Positions 1 to 7,046 of a stretch of DNA of 27,268 nucleotides are shown piece after piece. The position numbers and the translations under genes are program-made. The stretch lies in NCBI GenBank assembly GCA_023390415.1, contig JAEWCW010000067.1:1-27268 (forward strand), given 5' to 3'. Under the pieces are notes generated by a model. It was not told where the DNA came from and made no database searches. It saw only the letters and a program-made list of their open reading frames with translations. Source of the stretch: Pseudomonadota bacterium. Lineage in GTDB: Bacteria > Pseudomonadota > Alphaproteobacteria > Sphingomonadales > Sphingomonadaceae. Each line of letters begins with the position of its first letter. The stretch's first letter is position 1.

Positions 1-41
1 GCGCTGGTCTCGCGCTCAAGCTCGAACTCGTCGACGTCCAT
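1..41 (-). CDS. Start of an unidentified gene, cut by the window edge
   Basis: Only the first 13 codons are present, reading MDVDEFELERETS from an ATG whose first base is position 41. A GGAG-like purine stretch lies just upstream on the minus strand. The gene follows the UbiK-like gene on the same strand after about 100 bases. In alphaproteobacteria a YbjN-domain gene often sits near ubiK-type genes and an acidic start would fit, but that is a guess from context. Too little is visible to name a product. Confidence 0.45.
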   Translation of the reverse strand, partial: MDVDEFELERETS

Positions 42-68
42 CAATCGGGCTCCTGCACCCTTTTTGTT

Positions 69-89
69 CGCGCCGAATCTGACGGCGCG
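69..89. other. Perfect stem-loop, 7-bp stem
   Basis: CGCGCCG (69-75) pairs perfectly with CGGCGCG (83-89) around a 7-base loop. On the minus strand the stem is followed by an A-rich run, not a T-run, so it does not fit an intrinsic terminator for the UbiK-like gene. On that strand it lies in the leader of the gene starting at 41. It could be a leader hairpin, a protein site or chance in GC-rich DNA. Confidence 0.4.
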
Positions 90-99
90 TGCCGGCAAG

Positions 100-115
100 C
101 GCAAGAAATCTTGCG
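100..115. other. Near-perfect palindrome CGCAAGA-AA-TCTTGCG
   Basis: Two 7-base arms are separated by two bases, inside the roughly 100-base gap between the UbiK-like gene and the next minus-strand gene. The short centre suits a dimeric DNA-binding protein better than an RNA hairpin. No factor is recognised. Confidence 0.35.
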
Positions 116-143
116 GGAACCGGTGAACAAATCTGTGGAGAAA

Positions 144-446
144 TCAGCCGTCGGCCTGGCCTTTGGGCTTGCGCGGACGCGGCGAAGCGGCCGGCGATGC
201 CTGTGCCGAAGCAGCCTCCAGGGCCTCGACCCGGACGCGAAGCGCAGCGCTTTCCTCGCGCGCGGCGATCGCCACCGCCTTCATCGCCTCGAACTCTTCG
301 CGTGTCACCATGTCGAGCCCGCCGACCCATTCGCGCACGCGGTCGCGGAAGGCGCCCTCGGCCTCGCGGGTCATTCCGGCGACGGTGCCGGCGGCGCCGT
401 TCATCATCTTCACGAAATCGTCGAACATCCGGTTCTGGGACTGCAT
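144..446 (-). CDS. UbiK-like accessory factor (BMFP domain)
   Basis: A 100-residue protein of the BMFP/YqiC/UbiK type. These small proteins have an amphipathic N-terminal half and a C-terminal coiled coil; the enterobacterial member assists aerobic ubiquinone synthesis and can bind membrane lipids. Visible here are the N-terminal stretch QNRMFDDFVKMMNGAAGT, the central block with VREWVGGLDMVTREEFEAMK (residues about 37-56), and an Ala/Glu/Arg-rich helix to about residue 80 that should form the coiled coil. A Lys/Pro-rich tail follows. The ATG at 446 has a GAGGA ribosome site 9 bases upstream, overlapping the end of the TspO gene, so the two are probably co-transcribed. The family call is firm; a role in ubiquinone synthesis is inferred. 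Confidence 0.85.
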   Translation of the reverse strand: MQSQNRMFDDFVKMMNGAAGTVAGMTREAEGAFRDRVREWVGGLDMVTREEFEAMKAVAIAAREESAALRVRVEALEAASAQASPAASPRPRKPKGQADG

Positions 447-457
447 CGGCCTGTTCC

Positions 458-1024
458 TCAGTAGGAATTATTGATCGGGATATCGGCACTCGCCGCCGGG
501 GAAACAAGCGCGGAGGCGTTCGGGTTCAGCCGGATGATCTCGGTCGTGAGCGCCGCCGCGAAGCAGAGCCAGCCGAGATAGGGGATCATCAGCAGGCTCG
601 CCGCGGGCCTGATCCACCAGGCGAGCACGGCCGCAGCGACGCTGAGGCCGAGCATGACGAGGATCATGACGAGCGCCGCCTCGGTCTGGTGGAAGGCGAA
701 GAAGACCGGCGACCAGGCGAAGTTCACCGCGAGCTGGACAAGGAACAGGACCAGCGCCGGCCGCCGCCAGTGCGCGCCGCGGGCGTGGATCAGCATCGCC
801 AGCGAGAGGCCGAGGAGGATGTAGAGAATCGTCCAGGCCGCGCCGAACGCCCATCCCGGCGGCATGAAGCTCGGCTTTTCAAGCGCCGCGAACCAGGCGT
901 TCGAATAGCCGCTGTTCGAGAGCTGGCCCGAAAGCGAGCCGATCAGGACCAGGGCCGGCACCGTGAACAGGGCCACGCGGAGGAACGACATCCTGTTCTG
1001 GCCCGCCGATGCGAGTCCGGTCAT
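458..1024 (-). CDS. tspO: TspO/MBR family membrane protein
   Basis: A five-helix membrane protein of the TspO/mitochondrial benzodiazepine receptor family, which binds tetrapyrroles and, in Rhodobacter, tunes pigment gene expression. Visible marks are the tryptophan-rich core with KPSFMPPGWAFGAAWTILY, the segment NFAWSPVFFAFHQ, and PYLGWLCFAAALT with late N and L residues, in the expected order. From the ATG at 1024 the protein has 188 residues with a short hydrophilic N-terminal extension. I chose that start because GAGG lies 4 bases upstream and the RND pump gene ends 8 bases before it; an upstream ATG at 1063 would overlap the pump gene. TspO next to a drug pump may reflect shared porphyrin or stress handling, which is speculation. 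Confidence 0.9.
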   Translation of the reverse strand: MTGLASAGQNRMSFLRVALFTVPALVLIGSLSGQLSNSGYSNAWFAALEKPSFMPPGWAFGAAWTILYILLGLSLAMLIHARGAHWRRPALVLFLVQLAVNFAWSPVFFAFHQTEAALVMILVMLGLSVAAAVLAWWIRPAASLLMIPYLGWLCFAAALTTEIIRLNPNASALVSPAASADIPINNSY

Positions 1025-1031
1025 GCGCGCC

Positions 1032-4000
1032 TCATTCGGCTGGTTGCGGGTGCGGATCGCCACGCGCCGCGAGTTCGGTCTCCAGCCGGCGGGTGACGGC
1101 GAGCGGCGAGCCGGTGAAGCGCGCGAGGCGGGAGTAAAGGAGCGGGATCAGGAACAGGGTGATGATCGTGGAGATCGACACCCCGAAGACGATGACGACG
1201 CCGATCGCGCTCCGGGCACCGGCGCCGGCGCCGTGGGCGATCATCAGCGGCACCGCGCCGGCGACGGTGGCGATCGAGGTCATCAGGATCGGCCGGAGCC
1301 GCCGCGCCGAGGCCTCGCGGATCGCGGTGGCGATGTCCCGCCCCTGGTCGCGCAGCTGGTTGGCGAACTCGACGATCAGGATCCCGTTCTTGGCGGCGAG
1401 GCCGACCAGCATGATCAGGCCGATCTGCGAATAGAGGTTCATGGTCTGGCTCATCAGCGCCAGCCCGATCACCCCGCCCGCCACGGCCAGCGGCACCGTA
1501 GTGATGATGACGCCGGGATGGACGAAGCTTTCGAACTGCGCAGCGAGGAGCAGGTAGACGACGAGAATGGTCAGCGCGAACACCACCCAGATCGATCCGC
1601 CCGCCTCGCGGAAGGACTGGCTGTCGCCGCGATAGCCGACCGCGGTCACCTCAGGCGCCTCGGCTGCAGCGGCCTCGATGAAATCGAGCGCCTGACCGAG
1701 CGAATAGCCTTCGGCGAGACCGCCCGACAGGGTGATCGCCCGCATCTTGTTGTAGCGGCCGAGATCGCGCGCGCCCGCCGCCTCGCGGGTGGTGACGAGA
1801 TTGGAGAGCGGGACGAGCTGGCCGGTGCGGCTTCGGACGTGGATCGTCGCCAGATTCGCCTCGGTCGCGCGGGCCGGCGCCTCGGCCTGGACGACGACCT
1901 GATATTCCTCGCCGCGGTCGACATAGGTGGAGGTTCGGCGCGAGCCGAGCAGGCTTTGCAGCGCCTGGCTGACCGCCGTCACCGAGACCCCGAGATCGCC
2001 CGCGCGGGCGGTATCGACCTCGATCCTGAGCTGCGGCTTCGATTCCTTATAGTCGCTGTCGAGGTTGACGATCCCCGGGTTGCGCGCGGCCGCGGCGATG
2101 ATCCGCTCGCGCGCCGCGGCGAGCTCCTCATAGCTGCTGCCGGCGATGACGACCTGGATCGGCTGGCCGCGGCCGCGCCCGCCGAGGCTGGAGCGGACCT
2201 GGGCGTTGCCGCGCACCGCGGCGACCTGGCCGAGCGCGCGATTGACGTCGCGCACGAGATCCTGGGTGGTCGCCTCGCGCTCGCCCCAGGGCGGCATGAA
2301 GAGGCTGAACGCGCCGCTGTTGAAATCGTCGGAAGGACCGAAGCCGCCCGGAACGCGGGTGATCATCGCGCGCACGGTGCCGTCCTCGACCAAGGGCATC
2401 AGCCGCGCCTGCGCCTCGGAGACATAGCGGTCCATCTCGTCGAAGCCGGTGCCTTCCGGCCCCGAAATCTGGGCCTGGACGATCCCAACATCCTCGGCCG
2501 GCGCGAGCTCGCTATTGATGGTCGTGAAGAGATAGACCGAGCCGGCGAGGAAGGCGCCGACGAGGAGGCCGGGCACGAGCGGCCGCTTCAGCGCCTTGTC
2601 CAGGACCCGCGAATACCAGCCTTCGAGCGCCCGGAAGCGCCGATCCACGAAGGCGGCGAAGCGGCCGCGCTTCTCGAAGCGAAGGAGCTTCGAGCAGAGC
2701 ATCGGCGCGAGCGTCAGCGCGAGGAAGCCGGAGAAGGCGACCGCGCCGATCATCGCCGCCGCGAGCTCGCGGAAGAGCAGGCCGGTCTGGCCGGAGATGA
2801 ACATCACCGGCACGAAGACGGCGCAGACCACCATCGTCGTCGAGAGGATGGCGAAGCCGACCTGGCGCGAGCCTTCATAGGCGGCCGAGAGCGGCGGCTC
2901 GCCCTCCTCGATCCGGTGATAGACGTTCTCGAGCACGACGATGGCGTCGTCGACGACGATCCCGATCGAGAGGACCAAGGCGAGCAGGGTCAGGAGGTTG
3001 ATCGAGAAGCCGAGCATCCAGAGCACGGCGAAGGCGGCGAGCAGGCAGAGCGGCACCGTCACCGCCGGGATCAGGGTGGCGCGCCAGCTTCCGAGGAACA
3101 GATAGATGACGAAGATGACGAGGATCGCGGCCTCGGCGAGGGTCGCGTAGACATTGTCGATGGCGGCGCCGATGAACAGGCTCTCGTCGCTTCCGATCTG
3201 ATAGGTCATGCCCTCGGGAAGGTTCGGCCTCACCTCCTCCGCCATCGCCTTCGCCGCATCGGCGACGGCGAGCGTGTTCGCGCCTGACTGACGGATGATC
3301 GCGAGGCCGAGCGCCGGCTCACCGTTCAGGCGGAAGCTGGTGTAGGGATTTTCCGGGGACTGCTCGATCCGCGCCACGTCGCCGAGGCGGATTTGATAGC
3401 CGTTGTCGCCGCGGGCAATGACGACGCCGGCGAAATCGGCCTCCGTCGCGAACGGCCGCTCGACCCGCAGGGTGACGTTCTGGCTGTTCGATTCCAGGCG
3501 GCCGGCGGGAAGCTCGACATTCTGGGTGCGAAGCCCCTGCTCGACGTCGGCCGGGGTGAGCCCGAAGGCGGCCAGCCGGTCGGGACGGAGCCAGACGCGC
3601 ATCGCCGGCCGCGCCTCGCCGGCGATGAACACCCGGGCGACGCCGGGAATGTTGGCGAAGCGGTCGACGAGGTTACGGTCGACATAGTCGGTGAGCTCGA
3701 GCCGCGACCAGCCGGGCTTGGAGAAGACCATGAACAGGATCGGCGACGCATCCGCATCGACCTTGCGGATCGTCGGCGGATCGATGTCGGTAGGAAGCGC
3801 TCGGCCGGCCGCCCCGACGCGGTCGCGGACGTCGTTCGCGGCCTCGTCGACCGAGCGGCCGGGCGCGAATTCGAGGGTGATCGAGGACTGGCCGTCGCGC
3901 GAGCGCGAGGTGATCGTCTCCAGCCCCTCAAGGCCGGAGAGCTGCTCCTCGAGCACTTGGGTGACGCGGGTCTCGATGACGTTGGCGGCAGCGCCGGTAT

Positions 4001-4151
4001 AGACGGTCTCGACCGAGACGATCGGCGGGTCGACCGCCGGATATTCGCGCACCGGGAGGCTGAAGAAGCCAACGATCCCGACCACCGCGATCAGCATCGC
4101 CATCACCGCCGCGAAGACAGGGCGCTTGATCGAGATGTCGGAGAGCTTCAC
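1032..4151 (-). CDS. RND multidrug efflux pump, inner-membrane permease (HAE1/AcrB family)
   Basis: A 1039-residue proton-driven transporter, the usual length of the family, acting as a trimer in the inner membrane. It opens with SDISIKRPVFAAVMAM and SLPVREYPAVDPP, typical of HAE1 pumps. The proton-relay aspartates are present in IVVDDAIVVLENV (D401, D402, equivalent to AcrB D407/D408), and the partner lysine is in LVGLAAKNG (K921, AcrB K940). Two sets of helices flank large periplasmic loops. The GTG start at 4151 is preferred: it lies 4 bases after the adaptor's stop with AGGCGG ahead of it. A longer open frame to an ATG at 4235 would add an Arg/Pro-rich tail and overlap the adaptor gene. 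No outer-membrane channel gene is in the window, so the pump presumably uses one encoded elsewhere. Substrates cannot be told from sequence. Confidence 0.95.
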   Translation of the reverse strand: MKLSDISIKRPVFAAVMAMLIAVVGIVGFFSLPVREYPAVDPPIVSVETVYTGAAANVIETRVTQVLEEQLSGLEGLETITSRSRDGQSSITLEFAPGRSVDEAANDVRDRVGAAGRALPTDIDPPTIRKVDADASPILFMVFSKPGWSRLELTDYVDRNLVDRFANIPGVARVFIAGEARPAMRVWLRPDRLAAFGLTPADVEQGLRTQNVELPAGRLESNSQNVTLRVERPFATEADFAGVVIARGDNGYQIRLGDVARIEQSPENPYTSFRLNGEPALGLAIIRQSGANTLAVADAAKAMAEEVRPNLPEGMTYQIGSDESLFIGAAIDNVYATLAEAAILVIFVIYLFLGSWRATLIPAVTVPLCLLAAFAVLWMLGFSINLLTLLALVLSIGIVVDDAIVVLENVYHRIEEGEPPLSAAYEGSRQVGFAILSTTMVVCAVFVPVMFISGQTGLLFRELAAAMIGAVAFSGFLALTLAPMLCSKLLRFEKRGRFAAFVDRRFRALEGWYSRVLDKALKRPLVPGLLVGAFLAGSVYLFTTINSELAPAEDVGIVQAQISGPEGTGFDEMDRYVSEAQARLMPLVEDGTVRAMITRVPGGFGPSDDFNSGAFSLFMPPWGEREATTQDLVRDVNRALGQVAAVRGNAQVRSSLGGRGRGQPIQVVIAGSSYEELAAARERIIAAAARNPGIVNLDSDYKESKPQLRIEVDTARAGDLGVSVTAVSQALQSLLGSRRTSTYVDRGEEYQVVVQAEAPARATEANLATIHVRSRTGQLVPLSNLVTTREAAGARDLGRYNKMRAITLSGGLAEGYSLGQALDFIEAAAAEAPEVTAVGYRGDSQSFREAGGSIWVVFALTILVVYLLLAAQFESFVHPGVIITTVPLAVAGGVIGLALMSQTMNLYSQIGLIMLVGLAAKNGILIVEFANQLRDQGRDIATAIREASARRLRPILMTSIATVAGAVPLMIAHGAGAGARSAIGVVIVFGVSISTIITLFLIPLLYSRLARFTGSPLAVTRRLETELAARGDPHPQPAE

Positions 4152-4155
4152 CCGC

Positions 4156-5253
4156 CTAGCCGCCCTGGCGGGCCGGCGCCTGGCCGTTGCCTGCCGGCGC
4201 CTGCTGCTGGGGCCGGGCGTTTTCGGTTCCGGCAAGGCGGACGGTCATTCCGTCGGCGACCTTCACCACGCCTTCGGTGATCACGCGCTGGCCCGGCTGG
4301 AGGCCGGCGAGAATCTCGATCCGGCCGCCCGAGCGAAGGCCCGTGCGGACCTCGGTCCGCCGCGCCTTGTTGTCGTCGGCGAGAATGAAGACGAAGCGGC
4401 GCTCGCCCTCTCCCACCACGGCGAGCTCGGGCACCGACAGCGACATGCGCGGCGCATTCTCGATGTTCACCGTCAGCATCATTCCGGGCCGAAGCCGCCT
4501 GTCCGGGTTTGGAATCCGCGCGCGCGCGGTCACTGCCCGGGTCTGCGGATCGACGACCGGATCGATCGTGTGGATCACGCCGCGGAAAGGCTGGTCGGGC
4601 CAGGCGGCGGACACCGCCTCGATCGCCTGGCCGGGGCGGATGACGGAGAGCATCGTCTCCGGCACCGGGAAATCGAGCTTGATCGTCGAGACGTCCGAGA
4701 TGGTCGCGATCGGCGTGCCCTGGTTGACCACGGCGCCGGCCGAGATGTTGCGGAGCGACACCCAGCCGGAGAAGGGCGCGGTGATGACCCGGTCGCCGAC
4801 CTGGGCGCGCACCTGCTGCGCCTGCGCGCGGGCAGCGGCGGCGGCGGCGACCTGGACGTCGAAATCGGCGCGCGTCGCGAAGCCGCGCTCCTTGAGCTGC
4901 GTGACCCGGGCGAGCTGCTGCTCGGCCTGGCGCACCCGCGCCTGGACCTCGGCGAGCTGCGCCGATTCCTGGCCCTGCTGAAGCACGGCGACGACCTGCC
5001 CGGCGCGAACGAAGCTGCCGTCGTCGAAGTTGAGCCGGACGATCCGCTCGGTCACCGGCGAGGCCAGGGTGACCTGCTCGTTGGCGACCGCGCTTCCGAC
5101 CGCCTCGACCCGATCGACGAAGCGCATCGTCGCCGCAGGCTCGGCCTTGACGAGCGGGGGCTGGCGGTCGCGCCCCTTTTCCTGCCCACCCGCGCCGCAG
5201 GCGGCGAGCAGCGCAGGGACGGCGAGGAGGAGCAAGAGGTTAATTCTACGCAC
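4156..5253 (-). CDS. RND efflux periplasmic adaptor subunit, lipoprotein (HlyD/MFP family)
   Basis: The membrane-fusion protein that links the neighbouring RND pump to an outer-membrane channel. From the GTG at 5253 it has 365 residues. A short hydrophobic signal ends in the lipobox LLAAC (mature Cys about residue 20), so it should be lipid-anchored. Next come a barrel-sandwich/lipoyl half-motif (VTLASPVTERIVRLNFDDG), an alpha-helical hairpin rich in Gln/Ala (ESAQLAEVQARVRQAEQQL), the second lipoyl half (VITAPFSGWVSLRNISAG), a beta-barrel and a membrane-proximal domain. The tail is Gln/Pro/Gly-rich. The GTG gives the cleanest lipoprotein signal, although its ribosome site is weak; the frame stays open upstream into tlyA. 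It is 32 bases downstream of tlyA. Confidence 0.92.
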   Translation of the reverse strand: MRRINLLLLLAVPALLAACGAGGQEKGRDRQPPLVKAEPAATMRFVDRVEAVGSAVANEQVTLASPVTERIVRLNFDDGSFVRAGQVVAVLQQGQESAQLAEVQARVRQAEQQLARVTQLKERGFATRADFDVQVAAAAAARAQAQQVRAQVGDRVITAPFSGWVSLRNISAGAVVNQGTPIATISDVSTIKLDFPVPETMLSVIRPGQAIEAVSAAWPDQPFRGVIHTIDPVVDPQTRAVTARARIPNPDRRLRPGMMLTVNIENAPRMSLSVPELAVVGEGERRFVFILADDNKARRTEVRTGLRSGGRIEILAGLQPGQRVITEGVVKVADGMTVRLAGTENARPQQQAPAGNGQAPARQGG

Positions 5254-5285
5254 AAATGATGCGCTAGACAGGGATGGGTTGCAGT

Positions 5286-6017
5286 TCAAGACCGCTGCGC
5301 GGCGAGCAGGAACTCGACATTGCCCTCCGGGCCGGTGATCGGGCTGCGCTCGATTCCAATCACGTCCCAGCCCCTGGAGCGAACCCAATCCGCCGCTGAG
5401 GCGCAGACGCGCTCGTGCACATCCCCGTCGCGGACGACGCCGCCCTTGCCGATTTCCTCACGCTCCGCCTCGAATTGCGGCTTCACGAGCGCCAGCAATC
5501 GACCGCCCGGGCGCGCGAATTCGAGCGCCGTGTCCAGCACCTTGGCGAGCGCGATGAAGCTGGCGTCGCAGACGATGATGTCGACGGGCTCGGTTACGGT
5601 CTCGCCCGTGAGGTAACGGGCATTGGTCTGCTCGTGGACGATGACCCGCGGGTCGCTCCGAAGCTTCCAGGCGAGCTGGTTGGTGCCGACATCGACCGCG
5701 AAAACCTTCGCCGCCCCGCGCTGCAGAAGCACGTCGGTGAACCCGCCGGTCGAGCTGCCTACATCGAGGGCCACGGCCCCAGTCACGTCCCAGCCGAAAT
5801 GATCGAGCGCATGCGCAAGCTTGATCCCGCCCCGCGACACCCAGGGATGGTCCTTTCCCCGCACCTCCAGCGGCGCGTCCGCGGCCAGCGCCTGCCCCGC
5901 CTTGTCGATCTTCCGCTCGCCGGAAAAGACGAGGCCGGCAAGGATCAGCGCCTGCGCCTTGCTCCGGCTTTCGGCCAGGCCGCGATCCACCAGCAACTGA
6001 TCGGCGCGGACCTTCAC
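5286..6017 (-). CDS. tlyA: TlyA family 2'-O-ribose rRNA methyltransferase (putative haemolysin family)
   Basis: A 243-residue, SAM-dependent RNA methyltransferase. TlyA of mycobacteria methylates cytidines in 16S and 23S rRNA; the haemolysin name is historic. Residues 1 to about 65 form an S4 RNA-binding domain (RADQLLVDRGLAESRSKAQA). An FtsJ-like fold follows, with the SAM motif ALDVGSSTGGFTDVLLQRGA, the basic residue in SRGGIKLAHAL, VDIIVCDASFIAL, and LLALVKPQFEAE. The start is GTG (6015-6017), overlapping the stop of the preceding GxxExxY gene as GTGA, so the two are translationally coupled. The efflux adaptor follows in the same direction. Confidence 0.93.
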   Translation of the reverse strand: MKVRADQLLVDRGLAESRSKAQALILAGLVFSGERKIDKAGQALAADAPLEVRGKDHPWVSRGGIKLAHALDHFGWDVTGAVALDVGSSTGGFTDVLLQRGAAKVFAVDVGTNQLAWKLRSDPRVIVHEQTNARYLTGETVTEPVDIIVCDASFIALAKVLDTALEFARPGGRLLALVKPQFEAEREEIGKGGVVRDGDVHERVCASAADWVRSRGWDVIGIERSPITGPEGNVEFLLAAQRS

Positions 6018-6463
6018 TCGCTGAGGTCTACGATCTGGATCGGCGCGGGTTGGTTCACGCGAAGACGCGAAGAACCGACGTCGGTGTGATTGTTGACGAC
6101 GCGCTTGATCCCTTCCCGGAACGTGGCTCCACCGAAGTTCAGAAGAACGCCAAGGGGCTGTCCCATGAGCCGAAGGTAGGTGAGCAGCTGCTTGCCGTGG
6201 ATCGGCATGAGGCGGTCCACGGATTTGACCTCGACGATGAGGCGGCCCTCGATCAGCAAGTCGGCGCGGAATCCCTCGGCAAAGGCGATGCCGGCATATT
6301 CGATGGCGATCGGCACCTGCCGATCGACCTGCAACCCCAGTTTCTCCAACTGAGCGGCAAGCACGGCCTCGTAGACGGACTCGAACAGACCCGGCCCGAG
6401 GTCCATGTGGATCTTCATCCCGCAGTCGATGGCCCGGCTGGCGAGTTCCTCCAGATCAGCCAT
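6014..6463 (-). CDS. GxxExxY family protein (PD-(D/E)XK nuclease-like fold)
   Basis: A 149-residue protein of the family named for its invariant motif, seen here as GLFESVYE (residues about 24-31). It has the nuclease-like core: E31, the acidic patch GFRADLLIEG and IVEVKSVDRLMPIH, where D, E and K could form a PD-(D/E)XK site, then QLLTYLRLMGQPLGVLLNFG. The biochemical function of the family is unknown to me. The ATG at 6463 has a strong GGAGG site. The last 25 or so residues run through an inverted-repeat copy (SSRLRV) into the original leader of tlyA and stop on its start codon. This suggests the C-terminal tail was acquired by insertion and is not part of the fold. Confidence 0.9.
   Translation of the reverse strand: MADLEELASRAIDCGMKIHMDLGPGLFESVYEAVLAAQLEKLGLQVDRQVPIAIEYAGIAFAEGFRADLLIEGRLIVEVKSVDRLMPIHGKQLLTYLRLMGQPLGVLLNFGGATFREGIKRVVNNHTDVGSSRLRVNQPAPIQIVDLSE
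6052..6077 (-). repeat. Left arm of inverted repeat flanking the GxxExxY gene
   Basis: The 26-base segment begins GGTTCACGCGAAGACGCG on the plus strand. Its reverse complement matches 6487-6512 at 24 of 26 positions. It lies inside the 3' end of the GxxExxY reading frame, where it encodes SSRLRV. Confidence 0.85.
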
Positions 6464-6472
6464 CCCGCCCTC

Positions 6473-6506
6473 CTTCGCGCCCTTCGCGGTGCTTCGCGTC
6501 TTCGCG
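6473..6506 (-). repeat. Four near-tandem CGCGAAG units in the leader of the GxxExxY gene
   Basis: On the plus strand CTTCGCG occurs at 6473-6479, 6482-6488, 6492-6498 and 6500-6506, spaced 9, 10 and 8 bases. Read on the minus strand these are purine-rich CGCGAAG units ending next to the GGAGG ribosome site. The two outermost form part of the right inverted repeat. Confidence 0.7.
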
Positions 6507-6512
6507 TGAAAC
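6487..6512 (-). repeat. Right arm of inverted repeat flanking the GxxExxY gene
   Basis: Reverse complement of 6052-6077 with two mismatches. It lies 24 bases upstream of the GxxExxY start and so forms part of that gene's leader. Confidence 0.85.
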
Positions 6513-6555
6513 GAATCCTAGCATGAGCAAGCCGCGAAGGTGCGAAGAAAGCGGC

Positions 6556-7044
6556 TTATCGCCAGAACCTGTTCAGCGCCTCGCGGACATCCTCGGGCCG
6601 GCGGTCCGTGCCCACGGCGACGATCGAAAAATGGCCGCGCCCCATGCCCGCCTGGGCGGCCGCGATCTTGCCGAGAAAGCGACTCGGCGGGTGCGCGTCG
6701 GCATGGTGGAGATGGACGGCGAAGAAGGTCTGGCGGCCGATCCGGCGCTCGTCGATCGCCGCGATTGCCGACCAGGGAATGTGCTCCTCCGACCATTGGC
6801 GCCAGGTGAGGCCGGCCTCGTCGATCACGATCTGCTCCGCAGGCTCGCGCAGGCGCAGGCCCCACATCACCGCTGCGATCGCGAAAAAGGGTGCGCCGAT
6901 CCAGCCGATCCAGGCCTTGTCAGGCTCCGGCGGTGCGCCGAACAGTCCTGCGAACCACAGCGAGAGGATCACGAACAGGATTGCACCCGCGACCAGGAGG
7001 ATGATCCTCAGACGCGAGGCGCGGGCGACGAACGCCTCGCCCAT
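6556..7044 (-). CDS. STM3941-like membrane protein of unknown function
   Basis: A 162-residue protein with two predicted membrane helices near the N-terminus (about residues 12-34 and 46-63, LLVAGAILFVILSLWFAGLF and WIGAPFFAIAAVMWGL). The cytoplasmic part carries EQIVIDEAGLTWRQWSEEHIPWSAIAAI. That order (two helices, then a short beta-rich domain with the W-x-x-I-x-x-I element) resembles the STM3941 family, whose role is unknown. The C-terminal segment VREALNRFW is typical of such domains. The ATG at 7044 lies 2 bases after the dxs stop, so it is probably translated from the dxs message. Family call is moderate; no function is proposed. Confidence 0.75.
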   Translation of the reverse strand: MGEAFVARASRLRIILLVAGAILFVILSLWFAGLFGAPPEPDKAWIGWIGAPFFAIAAVMWGLRLREPAEQIVIDEAGLTWRQWSEEHIPWSAIAAIDERRIGRQTFFAVHLHHADAHPPSRFLGKIAAAQAGMGRGHFSIVAVGTDRRPEDVREALNRFWR

Positions 7045-7046
7045 GC

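Larger units (their letters stand above)
6052..6512 (-). mobile_element. Candidate small inserted cassette: GxxExxY gene between inverted repeats
   Basis: A 461-base unit carries one nuclease-fold gene and is bounded by 26-base inverted repeats with two mismatches. No transposase is inside, so if it moves it must do so in trans or by an unknown route. It sits directly upstream of tlyA, and the tail of its gene appears to have run on into tlyA's start. No clear target-site duplication is visible outside the repeats. I recall similar CGCGAAG-rich repeats beside this gene family in unrelated bacteria, but I cannot confirm that here. Confidence 0.5.

Noticed and set aside
69..89. Stem-loop as an intrinsic terminator of the UbiK-like gene
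   Set aside because: The bases following the stem on the minus strand are A-rich rather than T-rich, so it has the wrong polarity.
963..3287. Long open frame on the plus strand opposite the RND pump gene
   Set aside because: Its predicted protein is made of Arg/Asp/Glu/His-rich text without domains. It mirrors the codon pattern of the well-supported pump on the other strand, as expected in GC-rich DNA.
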